A stretch of DNA of 54,429 nucleotides from Salinimonas profundi (GTDB taxonomy: Bacteria; Pseudomonadota; Gammaproteobacteria; Enterobacterales; Alteromonadaceae), in the NCBI RefSeq assembly GCF_014750655.1, contig NZ_JABBXD010000016.1, positions 1-54,429 on the forward strand, read 5' to 3'. A program made the translations under genes and the position numbers. Under the pieces are notes generated by a model. It saw nothing but the letters and a program-made list of their open reading frames with translations, had not been told where the DNA came from and searched no databases. Of the stretch, positions 43,901 through 49,236 are shown in pieces. Each line of letters opens with the position of its first letter. Within the stretch, counting starts at the first letter, position 1.

Positions 43901-45679
43901 GCCACCGGTACTGACATTAGAAAGTCGATGAGTGACCTGTATGTAAATTTGTATGTATTGGCGCCTGATGAGCTTAAAAAACTTGGCGTAGATAACTTCG
44001 ATGCCTTTATGTCAGTGTTTGGTGAAGTAGTTACTACCATCGAAGCTAATCCGGAAGGAACCGGATATAGAGAAAACTCACGCTTGGCCAAGTTCAACAA
44101 TTTACCTGAACTGGGTCAGTTATATAGAACTGTCGCCGATGTCGTTACAGCTGAGATGGCAGGTGTGGAAAAGCCTGAGTCAACTAAGATTGGTGTCAAA
44201 TGCCAAGGTAATGAATTCTTCTCAGCTTACATGAAAGACATAGGTAAGCGGGCTACCTCATTTCGCCAGGGCTCTAAAGAAGAATCCTGGTTTGCAATAC
44301 AGCACTCTTCACAATTAGCGGCAATGGATATGCGCTGTGTTGATCCAACTATACCTGAGGCACCGGGCTGTAAAATCTCGAAAGCGGCTCAAAATATCTT
44401 GGCTGAACACAAACCAGAAAGCGAGACACCCAGAGCCCAATTGGTCTTTATTGACAGGTTTGTTAATCCAACTGCAGCTGGGTTTAGCGTGTATGACACT
44501 CTCATCGATAAATTAGTTGATGGGGGTATTCCTCGCGACAAAATTATCGACAGCCGGCAAGTTGTCAGTGAGTCCCAGAAAAAAGATTTTGAGGATGGCA
44601 TGAATAGTGGCAAATATCTTGTTGCCATTGGAACCACTGAGCGATTTGGTGTTGGGAACAACATTCAAACGAACTTAGTTGCCATGCACGAATTGACTCC
44701 ACCTTGGAACCCAAGGGACTTAGAGCAACGGTTAGGAAGAATTGAGCGCCACGGAAATTTAAACGATGAAGTAAATGTTTATCGGTATACCACCGAAAAT
44801 AGCTTTGATTTGTTTCAGTGGGAGACAATGAAACGTAAAGCTTCCTTTATCATGCAAACTAAGCTGGAACCACACTTGGCTCCACGCGAATATACCGAAG
44901 AAGCAGACGCCACTTATAGTGAAATGATGGCCATTGCTACCGGGAATACGTTGATCAAAGATAAAATAGAGGTTGATGCTGATCTACAACGCTTAGAGCG
45001 CCTAAAACGCTCTCACATTGATGGTAAGCGACAGATGCAAGGTTCTATTACTTATTCAGAAAGGTTCGTTGTGTCGCAGCATAAGCATCTTGAATTTATT
45101 CAGACATTTATTGATAAGTTACCGGATAACTCAAGCTTTGAATTTGAAGGTAAGTCATTTGGCCAAGACCTAAAAGGTGGTGCAGAAGCCATAAAATCTG
45201 TATTTAAAAAGATGGAGGGTAATAAGTCACCTCAACTTATCGTGAATGCCGGCAAATTCGGGGATTTAGAGCTTAAATTTAGACTAGAAGAAAGATCTGA
45301 TGGCAAAAAGGGGTATACGCTGAAAGCCTACGTTGGCAAAGAGACTGTGAAAGTTTCAAATAACGCCTATGTTGGTGCACAATTATCAGATCTCCCTACC
45401 CTTTTACCGCGACTTTTAGAGGAGAAAGAAAGTTGCCTGGCTCAGATCAATAAAGAGGAAAATAGAATAGAAAGCCTTAAGCAAGAGCTGCATCAGCCAT
45501 TCGAAAAAGAGTCAGAGCTATTAACGCTTACTAACCGCGCTGAGCAACTTAATAAGCAACTACTACAAGCTGCTAATGAGGCGTCTAATAGTGACGATGA
45601 TGTCGATTGGGAAACTCTGCTTGGTGAACATAATCAATCGGAACATAACCTAACCAACCAGCCGTCCATGGGAATGTAA
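31931..45679 (+). CDS. Giant polyvalent protein: Toprim primase-like + DarB-like methyltransferase/helicase
   Basis: One uninterrupted 4582-residue frame. Residues about 345-475 and 990-1120 hold four divergent copies of a ~60-residue small domain. About 690-870 is a Toprim primase-like unit with E768 (YAEGMAD), D814-x-D816 (VVGDNDR) and KDINDLHH at 855-862. Acidic low-complexity linkers lie near 955-975 and 1240-1414. From about 2963 to 4300 it resembles phage P1 DarB: HYTGWGG near 3014, FYTPP at 3059, DPSTGIG at 3085 and NIPF at 3150 (N6-adenine methyltransferase motifs). The helicase part has Walker A HGVGTGKS (Lys3785), Walker B DEAD (3941-3944) and motif VI RDLEQRLGRIER (4262-4273). All key residues look intact. 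P1 DarB is carried in the virion to protect injected DNA from restriction; a similar protective or priming job during conjugation is inferred. Confidence 0.9.
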   Translation: MNLNKDFITLQITGHNVEKGYIYGILKDGSDAKLTLVQNKNSTAQNFVSALSDSSAKTYAPVGAHIVAYGINTINADSGFISANFASAVTKNPEQKHTFVTPIKVDRKPVARGNGNNRFLTLGASVLDADYTRLQNIKGLRKELTDVLRGSSNKSVPGYSRGFMVRVGHTQPNGQKAVVPYEFYAYPNEKASDAIQRLYDENGGDNKFRRMLARLNREIGKDNAVIEAAGISRVSFNDYGNPNNLSKYANAQHYKAKIQGQVRQAYSMAAISINKQTNRIDSAHPLPRAKIQNSVSGLLGIHNDIDAPSFNSDTPGTANKSLSAGIKGYPLRIEQQLDSSGRLSRFAVTGPRTELDNYKSRIESAAVGVKPFYKEDTNSYIFPAIAYKEVASTLSDLSGPPAIYISEQKQTGKASYIYINGRTDEQPFRKRISNVAKNLSGENVGGAWRFPEKYRLQVEEQLGDLLSQSARPETAIEKKFKPRFPDYAEWQQQKYSLSGNSMKDAHYDQIEKYAEEAGIDWAKTAPNILMPSPDTGTEMFLSNASQKDVFPKQTAHNGSCSVIASTYRYKSKKTDKEHLGIYLHFKNLKMGGGEFFTEFKSGDYDFSLYESERGTGKVKTGGSSPEEIAKREADNQQRLAEKAKREAEQTKKSLQDALMTWGQGIQATGNEPYNVKKGLQSHVDLIDLRSAKTPSGSTFSMYQLVDEYGNFTGLQKIYDKGWKDEKGRTTNKVFTEGTVFNDLDTGNPVGTHGRVGIDDGIRPIVYAEGMADTLSAVAATGHFGKIGINKNNLKSVVAVSVHNNPNRDHIVVGDNDRAHKDGNIGAKAALDAAWQNNVKWMIPNFEGMDLSSDPKDINDLHHLAGLEEVQRQIGAAYPAPQNLLEYYNTRLRFENDKTYPAAFEKALKEITERYPQMDKSRIEAGLTFKRTEQNKYQSQVNDSQTKSERSEKSESESTESTETDDVVSEFTAQFPVVIEEKVAPQSQKKYLVIRDHSNGVYADPIATAIEECMPGKQAMYHPGLKSYVAPASLKNVLNSKLHEVTGAPANYIGKRLNTEGPGFVVRGELTQEVIDDLESTIGFINGYFDNAEQGFVVENDLAIYLVQEALGNRLTGSHTPASFTASATEFQPQTLVDGSLENRAKELGLKPSDIAKMQAFLTVKEKGLPQDGYWFAGLCAKIKQSEQANGQKASYSSLLQKAYHQVSSLFATDTYSDEQFIAAAPVWYFLGDKYDWTGVQEDEVSENTDKQEQDVLPAEPVQKPEIESTPENVSTETVSTEHTSNNAAPGVESEQPDNTVEPIDEPQSVEATTNANSKSDVPSSEESPQSDLFGFISEQEEKNVTNAVDATIPSVENSNSVKREPVEQPLESQDAIKQVDSEKSTIGKQEDTSEHDTTEALEDVQDASSQEVNEQAISEIELRIRKLNDTITLLVENGYSHDEFLDLVSDSPDCIGYEKEDGSFDKTLLQADFRQISLHPIPDLATFKPTSLSAAYYHTYNIVSDNRINELKAFISELMETKGALSEKSFTKYIKGKTSSKGFQSTQPYLSDGEFNEELMNEDILHVTEYKHVNELYRDMRELFKRDLANEEVDSQESEPSVTITLEGQKQSATRLYDSGKASLFQTDETGEYIIQTGDKIELATIENIKNAGSESEPLMLDKIQGEGRGMYVVTKPDTNRVFYTSFGDATALYRRLEASIVDTDDSDVSSSVQPTATQIQQTLSAYFSDQISIDEIVKRVEQKFNVIVDEPTKNIISSAFDKHSESFSDTPVSQSEKLSALQNEMATRAKTEMLFHEFYEDHFKPEGFAYEENPFFSNETGSIDRKSLNASLKEAGFNSLKQMYQDIFDSVVEITHDHYTATKVGGFIPNAGFKKDIDLEVQFENLLKVVRRAEPTTADSQLLPFTDYLGSTSAYQPINQIQGEPLDAIAEPGTTDKYSLDEYLLLADLHHVADVTASNSKVEIAEKIKATWKVRKELTFMSETEIAALDIPTLQEYAEILNVSTTSHNKMYARKIVEKLVELKDATHTKVAQYNYIADAVSSLDKNVALPGYVYRDLSNITDSTVLNISQVTQYKRKQFDNAKIRTELADSLKSINLLSPETRGVLSNVDLSDAYVVGIEEAKYASKAYTYSIPKGTHIDRVQLPLDVSYHTVINDQLLGLNKPLDQFWIAQHGYSPVSPKAMKALSIPVEKFVESTGYLGFRDAKGNSALIRPAKRGFSAIEYDESTGEVNTRRFQYTSEFVELYRAKGYEFSDLDPILDELALDESADKVEQLAFIRNLQDGDLTNDQTDQLASLLTDEIEATAKQKAVVALSRIEASLKQSITEKLTHVAQSIPININANYPSTITALKEAKQMQAEPVMAETNPIAEQAIVETPEPQATVSGGLFDMLDSDAPIDKISEEAQIAPVNEIGEGKLVVHSSGRVGVVSNVDGEQVTVKPDWEYRILQSASARDSLIDKESGRFIFTLEMSEFAKTKDALALDIDIDLLDPRDANGIARIESMPLLHLKEFNSILANDTSSNDRSVLAGNAVSKVQARTVGRLFATGDSELVQENELAALKHFASPDDPSEVIQWYGEELKKTKANVLSRNFEKALSKAVEFGFEPGMDSTHLTVSAADLDIVNEATLLKLASTSTLSEILNQQSPESRYIATRHVRFDELESSEKDVILHGDVRINFIGEKVSYSTRDGSTYPSLNMLLDHHTTQDPEPVFHAAQELVLVDGENVTIEVVAEDTYPEDGTVMLGEESSTAHKIESVFEYDFREVEARSRQFFDNANGTIKQLLNQPFKNDYNDANIKDFAYNKMAETSVRSMLEEIEANGQHEFMGYELYIADNKYSYFDETQKTDPYETIANAQEAVQTLVNQAREEEQNADAERHRDIHDDVLSGSAEPIASDRQMGGMAEEQNATIAATANQEDRGSRVDDSASPGDRLSRAGSVPSVHKGPSNAGSAQRAPTSERTVTYSYPDNLEDNIGTLPKKIELNIEALRISKLIDEEQREATLEEKDALAHYTGWGGMPGMFDHTNYLYSQQRRQLTELVSAQEYSSIKESALTAFYTPPSIIKEVYFGASKFGFVGGEVSDPSTGIGSFLSTMPEELKENSNVTARELDTVTARIAQQIHGEKIVKQGGFEKTKQPNNYFDLITSNIPFGNYSVFDPDYAQYGYKIHDYFLVKNIDKVKPGGIVAFITSTGTMDKADDAARQHVYKSSDLVASVRLPSKTFSKYANTHVGADVVFFRKRLPGEEPLSSDWLNTETIDAEDRNGDIHTHSINGYYVKNPQMIIGNTVSVRGQYGYELSSLYDGNVAEALHNALEGAPSPKPTRKKDASIVIEETKSEETITLIDDHLRPGSFTMAGDQLGVAVSTYNPETEDYDLTFEPINVKGKKAERLSSLIGIRDHLRAHISLQMQTTGMPEELAESITRLNTLYDQHVKKFENLSESTTKQAFQEDPDYPLLMGLEIVDKSTQKVVKTNVFSERTIGKNSRPTHAASADEAFAISMAWDGTITPSFVSELLGKNWEQITEENVGTLFVDPSQNNWVHRSQYLSGNILEKLESAKAAVELDSSFQQNVEALEEAMPEPVLAEEIKLRLGSGWVPTEIISRFTEMVITGESSPFPGEANPNFKVSLIGADWQVGVSDWTISQNDGRARNRYGTERISASELIQKVLNGSKIEICDTVEDKRVVNIDQTAIANSKAQDIKELFNSWVWNDPERKALLTQVYNNRFNVFVEAKYDGSGIQFTGLSPTFNGKPFTPRQTQRNTIMRYFQEGRALLAHGVGTGKSFELASIAIEGKARNLHQKPVVAVPNNVFGQLSRSIQQHYPNARALSLDPKKMNKTQRNELTSKIATGNWDCVVVAHSTLDKLSAPKQFVDNQLQKQIWELQSVIDNQDSQGTFTNKRAQQKLKNLETKLQKRLDQDSKDNVLYLDQLGIDALLVDEADNFLNLGSPSNMAHVNGVNTQESKRAMNMLFMTRFIQDMNNNRGVVWATGTDIRKSMSDLYVNLYVLAPDELKKLGVDNFDAFMSVFGEVVTTIEANPEGTGYRENSRLAKFNNLPELGQLYRTVADVVTAEMAGVEKPESTKIGVKCQGNEFFSAYMKDIGKRATSFRQGSKEESWFAIQHSSQLAAMDMRCVDPTIPEAPGCKISKAAQNILAEHKPESETPRAQLVFIDRFVNPTAAGFSVYDTLIDKLVDGGIPRDKIIDSRQVVSESQKKDFEDGMNSGKYLVAIGTTERFGVGNNIQTNLVAMHELTPPWNPRDLEQRLGRIERHGNLNDEVNVYRYTTENSFDLFQWETMKRKASFIMQTKLEPHLAPREYTEEADATYSEMMAIATGNTLIKDKIEVDADLQRLERLKRSHIDGKRQMQGSITYSERFVVSQHKHLEFIQTFIDKLPDNSSFEFEGKSFGQDLKGGAEAIKSVFKKMEGNKSPQLIVNAGKFGDLELKFRLEERSDGKKGYTLKAYVGKETVKVSNNAYVGAQLSDLPTLLPRLLEEKESCLAQINKEENRIESLKQELHQPFEKESELLTLTNRAEQLNKQLLQAANEASNSDDDVDWETLLGEHNQSEHNLTNQPSMGM

Positions 45680-45686
45680 ATTTAAA

Positions 45687-45718
45687 TATGCCCTGACACC
45701 CCATAGAGTCAGGGCATA
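45687..45718. terminator. Perfect 11-bp hairpin after the giant gene
   Basis: TATGCCCTGAC (45687-45697) pairs with GTCAGGGCATA (45708-45718) across a 10-nt loop, 8 bases after the stop codon. There is no T-run, so termination may be partial and the following genes may be co-expressed. Confidence 0.6.
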
Positions 45719-45765
45719 CAATCCCGATATAACGAGCTTATTTCATTGCTTGCCAACCTAAATAC

Positions 45766-45803
45766 AAAGACCATCAACTTGTTACTTTTGCAATGTGGTC
45801 TTT
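45766..45803 (+). promoter_or_regulatory. Hairpin abutting the start codon of the zinc-ribbon gene
   Basis: AAAGACCA (45766-45773) pairs perfectly with TGGTCTTT (45796-45803), and the ATG at 45804 follows directly. No good ribosome site is visible. The structure could limit translation initiation or place an upstream binding site close to the start codon. Confidence 0.4.
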
Positions 45804-46454
45804 ATGTCTTATTCAAAGAAAATTAATCCAATACTGAAGCTGTGTCCGTTTTGTGGCAGGCGACTTACCTTTGGGTCGTTAGATGATGGGATCAATACCT
45901 CCTGCAAGTGTGGATTTGAAGAGGCACCCGGCTCTCTTTATATTCTTCAGCACTTATCAGATGTCGTTTCTGAGTACACCCAACTCAAGGGAATAACAAC
46001 GCTACAAGGTGTTGGCCAAGACAAATACTCAGTTAGCAAAGGGTTTGCTCTTGGCTGCTACGGTTATTTATCAATACTTCAGAAACGAAACGAAGCGATG
46101 GTTTTTGGTGCAAGCGCACAGTCAGCGCTATTTCAAGGCTCTGACTTATTTAGTGTTGTTGAAAGCGCAAAAGGTGTGCTTGGTGAACGTCTTTGCATGA
46201 ATATGCATGACTACGAGCCAGATGTCATTAAACATCTATTTATCAATCAGCTTATTAGTTTGACCTATGTGATTGATGAAACGATGAATATCAGTAAGCA
46301 ATCATCATTGGAGCGGTCACCAGACACCATCTACATCGAAGATGTGAAGAGTCTTGAAATACACTTACCGGCTAAAGCAACAGTAAAATCAGCACACAAA
46401 GAAAATGCCCCATCGCAGTTGAGTCTGAACAACACTGACATGGGTATGAACTGA
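45804..46454 (+). CDS. Zinc-ribbon protein with shared C-terminal tail, unknown
   Basis: About 216 residues from the ATG at 45804; a GTG at 45795 is the longer alternative. The N-terminus has a four-cysteine zinc ribbon, CPFCGRR and CKCGFE about 20 residues apart. The rest is a helical domain with no recognised family. The C-terminal part is Ser/Asn-rich and ends NTDMGMN, like the ends of the giant and the 500-residue protein. It is followed by a one-base overlap (TGATG) with the next gene, so it opens an operon leading to icmP and icmO. A nucleic acid-binding role is suggested by the zinc ribbon, unproven. Confidence 0.72.
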   Translation: MSYSKKINPILKLCPFCGRRLTFGSLDDGINTSCKCGFEEAPGSLYILQHLSDVVSEYTQLKGITTLQGVGQDKYSVSKGFALGCYGYLSILQKRNEAMVFGASAQSALFQGSDLFSVVESAKGVLGERLCMNMHDYEPDVIKHLFINQLISLTYVIDETMNISKQSSLERSPDTIYIEDVKSLEIHLPAKATVKSAHKENAPSQLSLNNTDMGMN

Positions 46455-47302
46455 TGAATTCAGCAGTACAAGATGCTATTGCTTTAGCACTACGTGAGCA
46501 ATGTTTGCCTAATGAGATTGAAGATGCCAATGAAGAATCATCTGCAATTCATCAAAATGACAGTCCTTCTTTAGACCAAAATAAGTCGCGACCTGCGATT
46601 GACATAAGGCGTTCATTTAATGGACTTCGAGTAGGACTACCACTAATAAGTGCCGCCCTGAGTACTTCTGATGAACCTGATGAAGCTCTGGAGCAGATGA
46701 TGAAGCTAATCAGAAACCTATCAACAGAATTAATTGGGGACTTGAATGGAAACATTAACCCCGATGACGCCGGGCAAAAGTCAGCAATACTAAGAACTTT
46801 GATTTTAAAAAGCGTAGAGTCTGCGGCCATTAACGATCGACTTGAAGATATTAACGAAAAAACACTCGTGACTCTTATAAACCAAGTGCTTTGTTTAACC
46901 GATGTAACCGAACAAACAGGGAACAACGTTAGTCATTTTAATGCTCATTATCTCATTTCAACCGGTTTAACAGCAAAAACCTTCATCGACTCCGAGCCCG
47001 AATTCAAAAAGCACACTAAAGCTCTGTTAGATATAACTCACCAGGCGTTTAGCGAAATGCTTAAATACGAAATTGACAACAGTCAATTACAATTTATTCA
47101 GCAAAGTTTTCTAGTTGATTTATCAGCGCTTTATAAACGCATAGTTGAAGACGAAACAAGAAAAAAGAAAGCTGAAATACTAAGTTCCGAAGGTGAGAGC
47201 TTGTCATTAGTGAAACTTATCGAGAGTCATTATAAGACTTATCTTTGCGGTGTAGTCAACGCAGCAATTAAAAATGCGGAGGTTCGCAATGACAATATTT
47301 GA
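46454..47302 (+). CDS. 282-residue soluble protein in the icmP-icmO operon, unknown
   Basis: A helical, acidic protein without signal peptide or span. Its first ~60 residues look disordered; the remainder is a helical domain (for example EALEQMMKLIRNLSTELIG). Its start overlaps the preceding stop by one base and its end overlaps the next gene, so it is translationally coupled into the operon that ends in the coupling ATPase. It could be an adaptor or chaperone of the IcmO complex, a role played in Legionella by IcmS/IcmW/LvgA, but it resembles none of them. No function is claimed. Confidence 0.68.
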   Translation: MNSAVQDAIALALREQCLPNEIEDANEESSAIHQNDSPSLDQNKSRPAIDIRRSFNGLRVGLPLISAALSTSDEPDEALEQMMKLIRNLSTELIGDLNGNINPDDAGQKSAILRTLILKSVESAAINDRLEDINEKTLVTLINQVLCLTDVTEQTGNNVSHFNAHYLISTGLTAKTFIDSEPEFKKHTKALLDITHQAFSEMLKYEIDNSQLQFIQQSFLVDLSALYKRIVEDETRKKKAEILSSEGESLSLVKLIESHYKTYLCGVVNAAIKNAEVRNDNI

Positions 47303-47936
47303 TTGGTGCTTTCAGTTATTCTTAAACAAATTCGAAAAAGGTGGCATCTACAATGCTAACTTCGAATTCAAGGATAATTATAGTAATGAAATACATGTAC
47401 GAGAACATCTTTTTAGGGCCTTGAGCATAGAGCAGGCTCAAAGAATTAAGATAAAACTAGAAGCTTATTACAAGAGAGCTTTATCTTCCAAGGGGGCCGC
47501 TAGAGAATTTGGATTAAAGCACTCTGACAATGGATTTTTTCTCAATAACTTACAAAGAATTTCAGGCACGCGAAATTTAAAAACAAACTTTAGAAAAGGT
47601 CTTATGCCAGGCGATGTACCAATGTTTGCCTTTACTCGGTACAGCTACAACGTTGTATCCGATGGTATAAAAAAAGTTACACGACCCAAACATCAAGAAA
47701 GCAACCAAAAACAACAAATAACTGCTGAAGAAGTCAAAATAATTAAATTTCGACTACTTTGCACATTTGGATTGGGTACAGGCATTTTAGCATCATGCTT
47801 GATTTTATTCATATACTCCCTTTCAAACGGACATATATGGTCACTGCAAAGCTACTCATCTATATCTATTTTTGTAATCAGCCTGCTGACGTGTATTGCT
47901 TGCACTAAACAATATAAGGGGTTGAATAATGGCTAA
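47289..47936 (+). CDS. Membrane protein in the icmP-icmO operon, unknown
   Basis: About 215 residues from the ATG at 47289, chosen because GGAGG lies 8-12 bases upstream; a longer frame from 47274 would include that site. A basic soluble N-terminal domain of about 145 residues is followed by two close membrane spans at the C-terminus (about 156-176 and 186-205). Both ends overlap neighbouring genes. The topology suggests an inner-membrane protein facing the cytoplasm, possibly anchoring substrate-handling factors near IcmP/IcmO. Not recognised. Confidence 0.68.
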   Translation: MTIFDWCFQLFLNKFEKGGIYNANFEFKDNYSNEIHVREHLFRALSIEQAQRIKIKLEAYYKRALSSKGAAREFGLKHSDNGFFLNNLQRISGTRNLKTNFRKGLMPGDVPMFAFTRYSYNVVSDGIKKVTRPKHQESNQKQQITAEEVKIIKFRLLCTFGLGTGILASCLILFIYSLSNGHIWSLQSYSSISIFVISLLTCIACTKQYKGLNNG

Positions 47937-49236
47937 GGGACATGATCCTGATAACGATTACTCACTACTATATGGCGCCGCAGCAATTAGCCTGATGTGC
48001 TTCGTGGGATGGTATTTTTCAAAAGAGTATATCAACTATAGCATTTTGGCATTTGCAAGATGTAATTTTGAAATACTGAGAGTATTGCTTCAAACAGGGG
48101 ATACTGGCTCGGCGATTGTTGCTCTATTCGCACCGGGACTGAACTCAACAAACGCGCCAAATCTAGCTGCAACTATGTATAGCTCAAACCCCAACTTTAT
48201 GGAATGGAATGAGACACTCTTGTATCTAGAATTTCTAGGACAAAACCTAAGACCTTTTCTGATCGTTATTTTGGTTTTTTCTGGTGTACGGGTTTGGCGA
48301 AGTCAGCGTCAAAAAGGCCTCACAAAAAAGTACGATCTAGACATGCTTTATAAAAAGGCCGCTCAGTATTACCCGCATCTAAACCCTGTTATAGCTCAGG
48401 ATTTGATAGAACAAGACCCTGATGTTGGAAACCTTGCGAGAGAGAAATCCCCAATAATCAATGCAATTGAAAACGGCTTAGTCTTAGTACATGACGTTGA
48501 CCATCTTGATATGCCAACTGACGAAACCATGGTACCTACATTTGATAAGTCACTTAATAAGAAGAAAGGATATTTTTACATAGAAAAAAATCTCACAAAT
48601 ATGGATACCGGTATACCAGTAATACATAGACGGTGCAGCTTTTTGAGGGAAAACGCTCAGCTCTATTTTGTACAACAGCTAGGTGAAAAATATACAAGTT
48701 GGAGAGACATGCGCTTAGAACGGCGAGCTGTTATGGCTATTTGTAGTTTGTTCATGAAAGGGGTCGATTCAGGCGGTGTTGAACAAGCTCTTGAGCTAAA
48801 CAAAAGAATAAATGAGCGGTTTACCCTGAAAGGTACAAAAAAACTCACATATATTGATGACGCGGAAATTAATAGCATCATCGAAAGCTGTGAGGATCGT
48901 CCACAATTCAAACGACTGATAGCAGCACACAGTTTCGAGCTTACACTGATTTCCAGCTTTATCGAAGAAGCTAGAACTAAAGGCAAACTTTATTTCAGCA
49001 ACATGTATTGGATAAAACATACTGATCGCGCCCTTTGGTTTAATTGTGATCAAGAAGGTGGTCAAAAGGCGTGGAGCGAGTCAGCCGCCGTAAGAGCACA
49101 CCTTCTTAGGGAGCGAAGTGTGGGTATGGGTTTAGAAAAACCTCATATTCTTGCAGCGGTGAAAGGCCTGGAAAAGTTTCTCGGCATTACTGAGGGTTGG
49201 TTAATCGCCTCGGGGGAGGATATCAAAGATGCTTGA
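47929..49236 (+). CDS. icmP: IcmP/DotM coupling-complex membrane protein
   Basis: A 435-residue protein with spans at about residues 12-30 and near 107-124 and a large cytoplasmic domain. It has the size class and layout of IcmP/DotM (about 380 residues). The domain contains ERRAVMAICSLFMKGVD, a conserved-looking helical segment. DotM binds DotL and recruits substrates with acidic motifs. The gene overlaps icmO by 8 bases, the same icmP-icmO pairing found in Legionella and in IncI plasmids (TrbA-TrbC). Pairing with an unmistakable icmO makes the assignment firm. Confidence 0.83.
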   Translation: MAKGHDPDNDYSLLYGAAAISLMCFVGWYFSKEYINYSILAFARCNFEILRVLLQTGDTGSAIVALFAPGLNSTNAPNLAATMYSSNPNFMEWNETLLYLEFLGQNLRPFLIVILVFSGVRVWRSQRQKGLTKKYDLDMLYKKAAQYYPHLNPVIAQDLIEQDPDVGNLAREKSPIINAIENGLVLVHDVDHLDMPTDETMVPTFDKSLNKKKGYFYIEKNLTNMDTGIPVIHRRCSFLRENAQLYFVQQLGEKYTSWRDMRLERRAVMAICSLFMKGVDSGGVEQALELNKRINERFTLKGTKKLTYIDDAEINSIIESCEDRPQFKRLIAAHSFELTLISSFIEEARTKGKLYFSNMYWIKHTDRALWFNCDQEGGQKAWSESAAVRAHLLRERSVGMGLEKPHILAAVKGLEKFLGITEGWLIASGEDIKDA

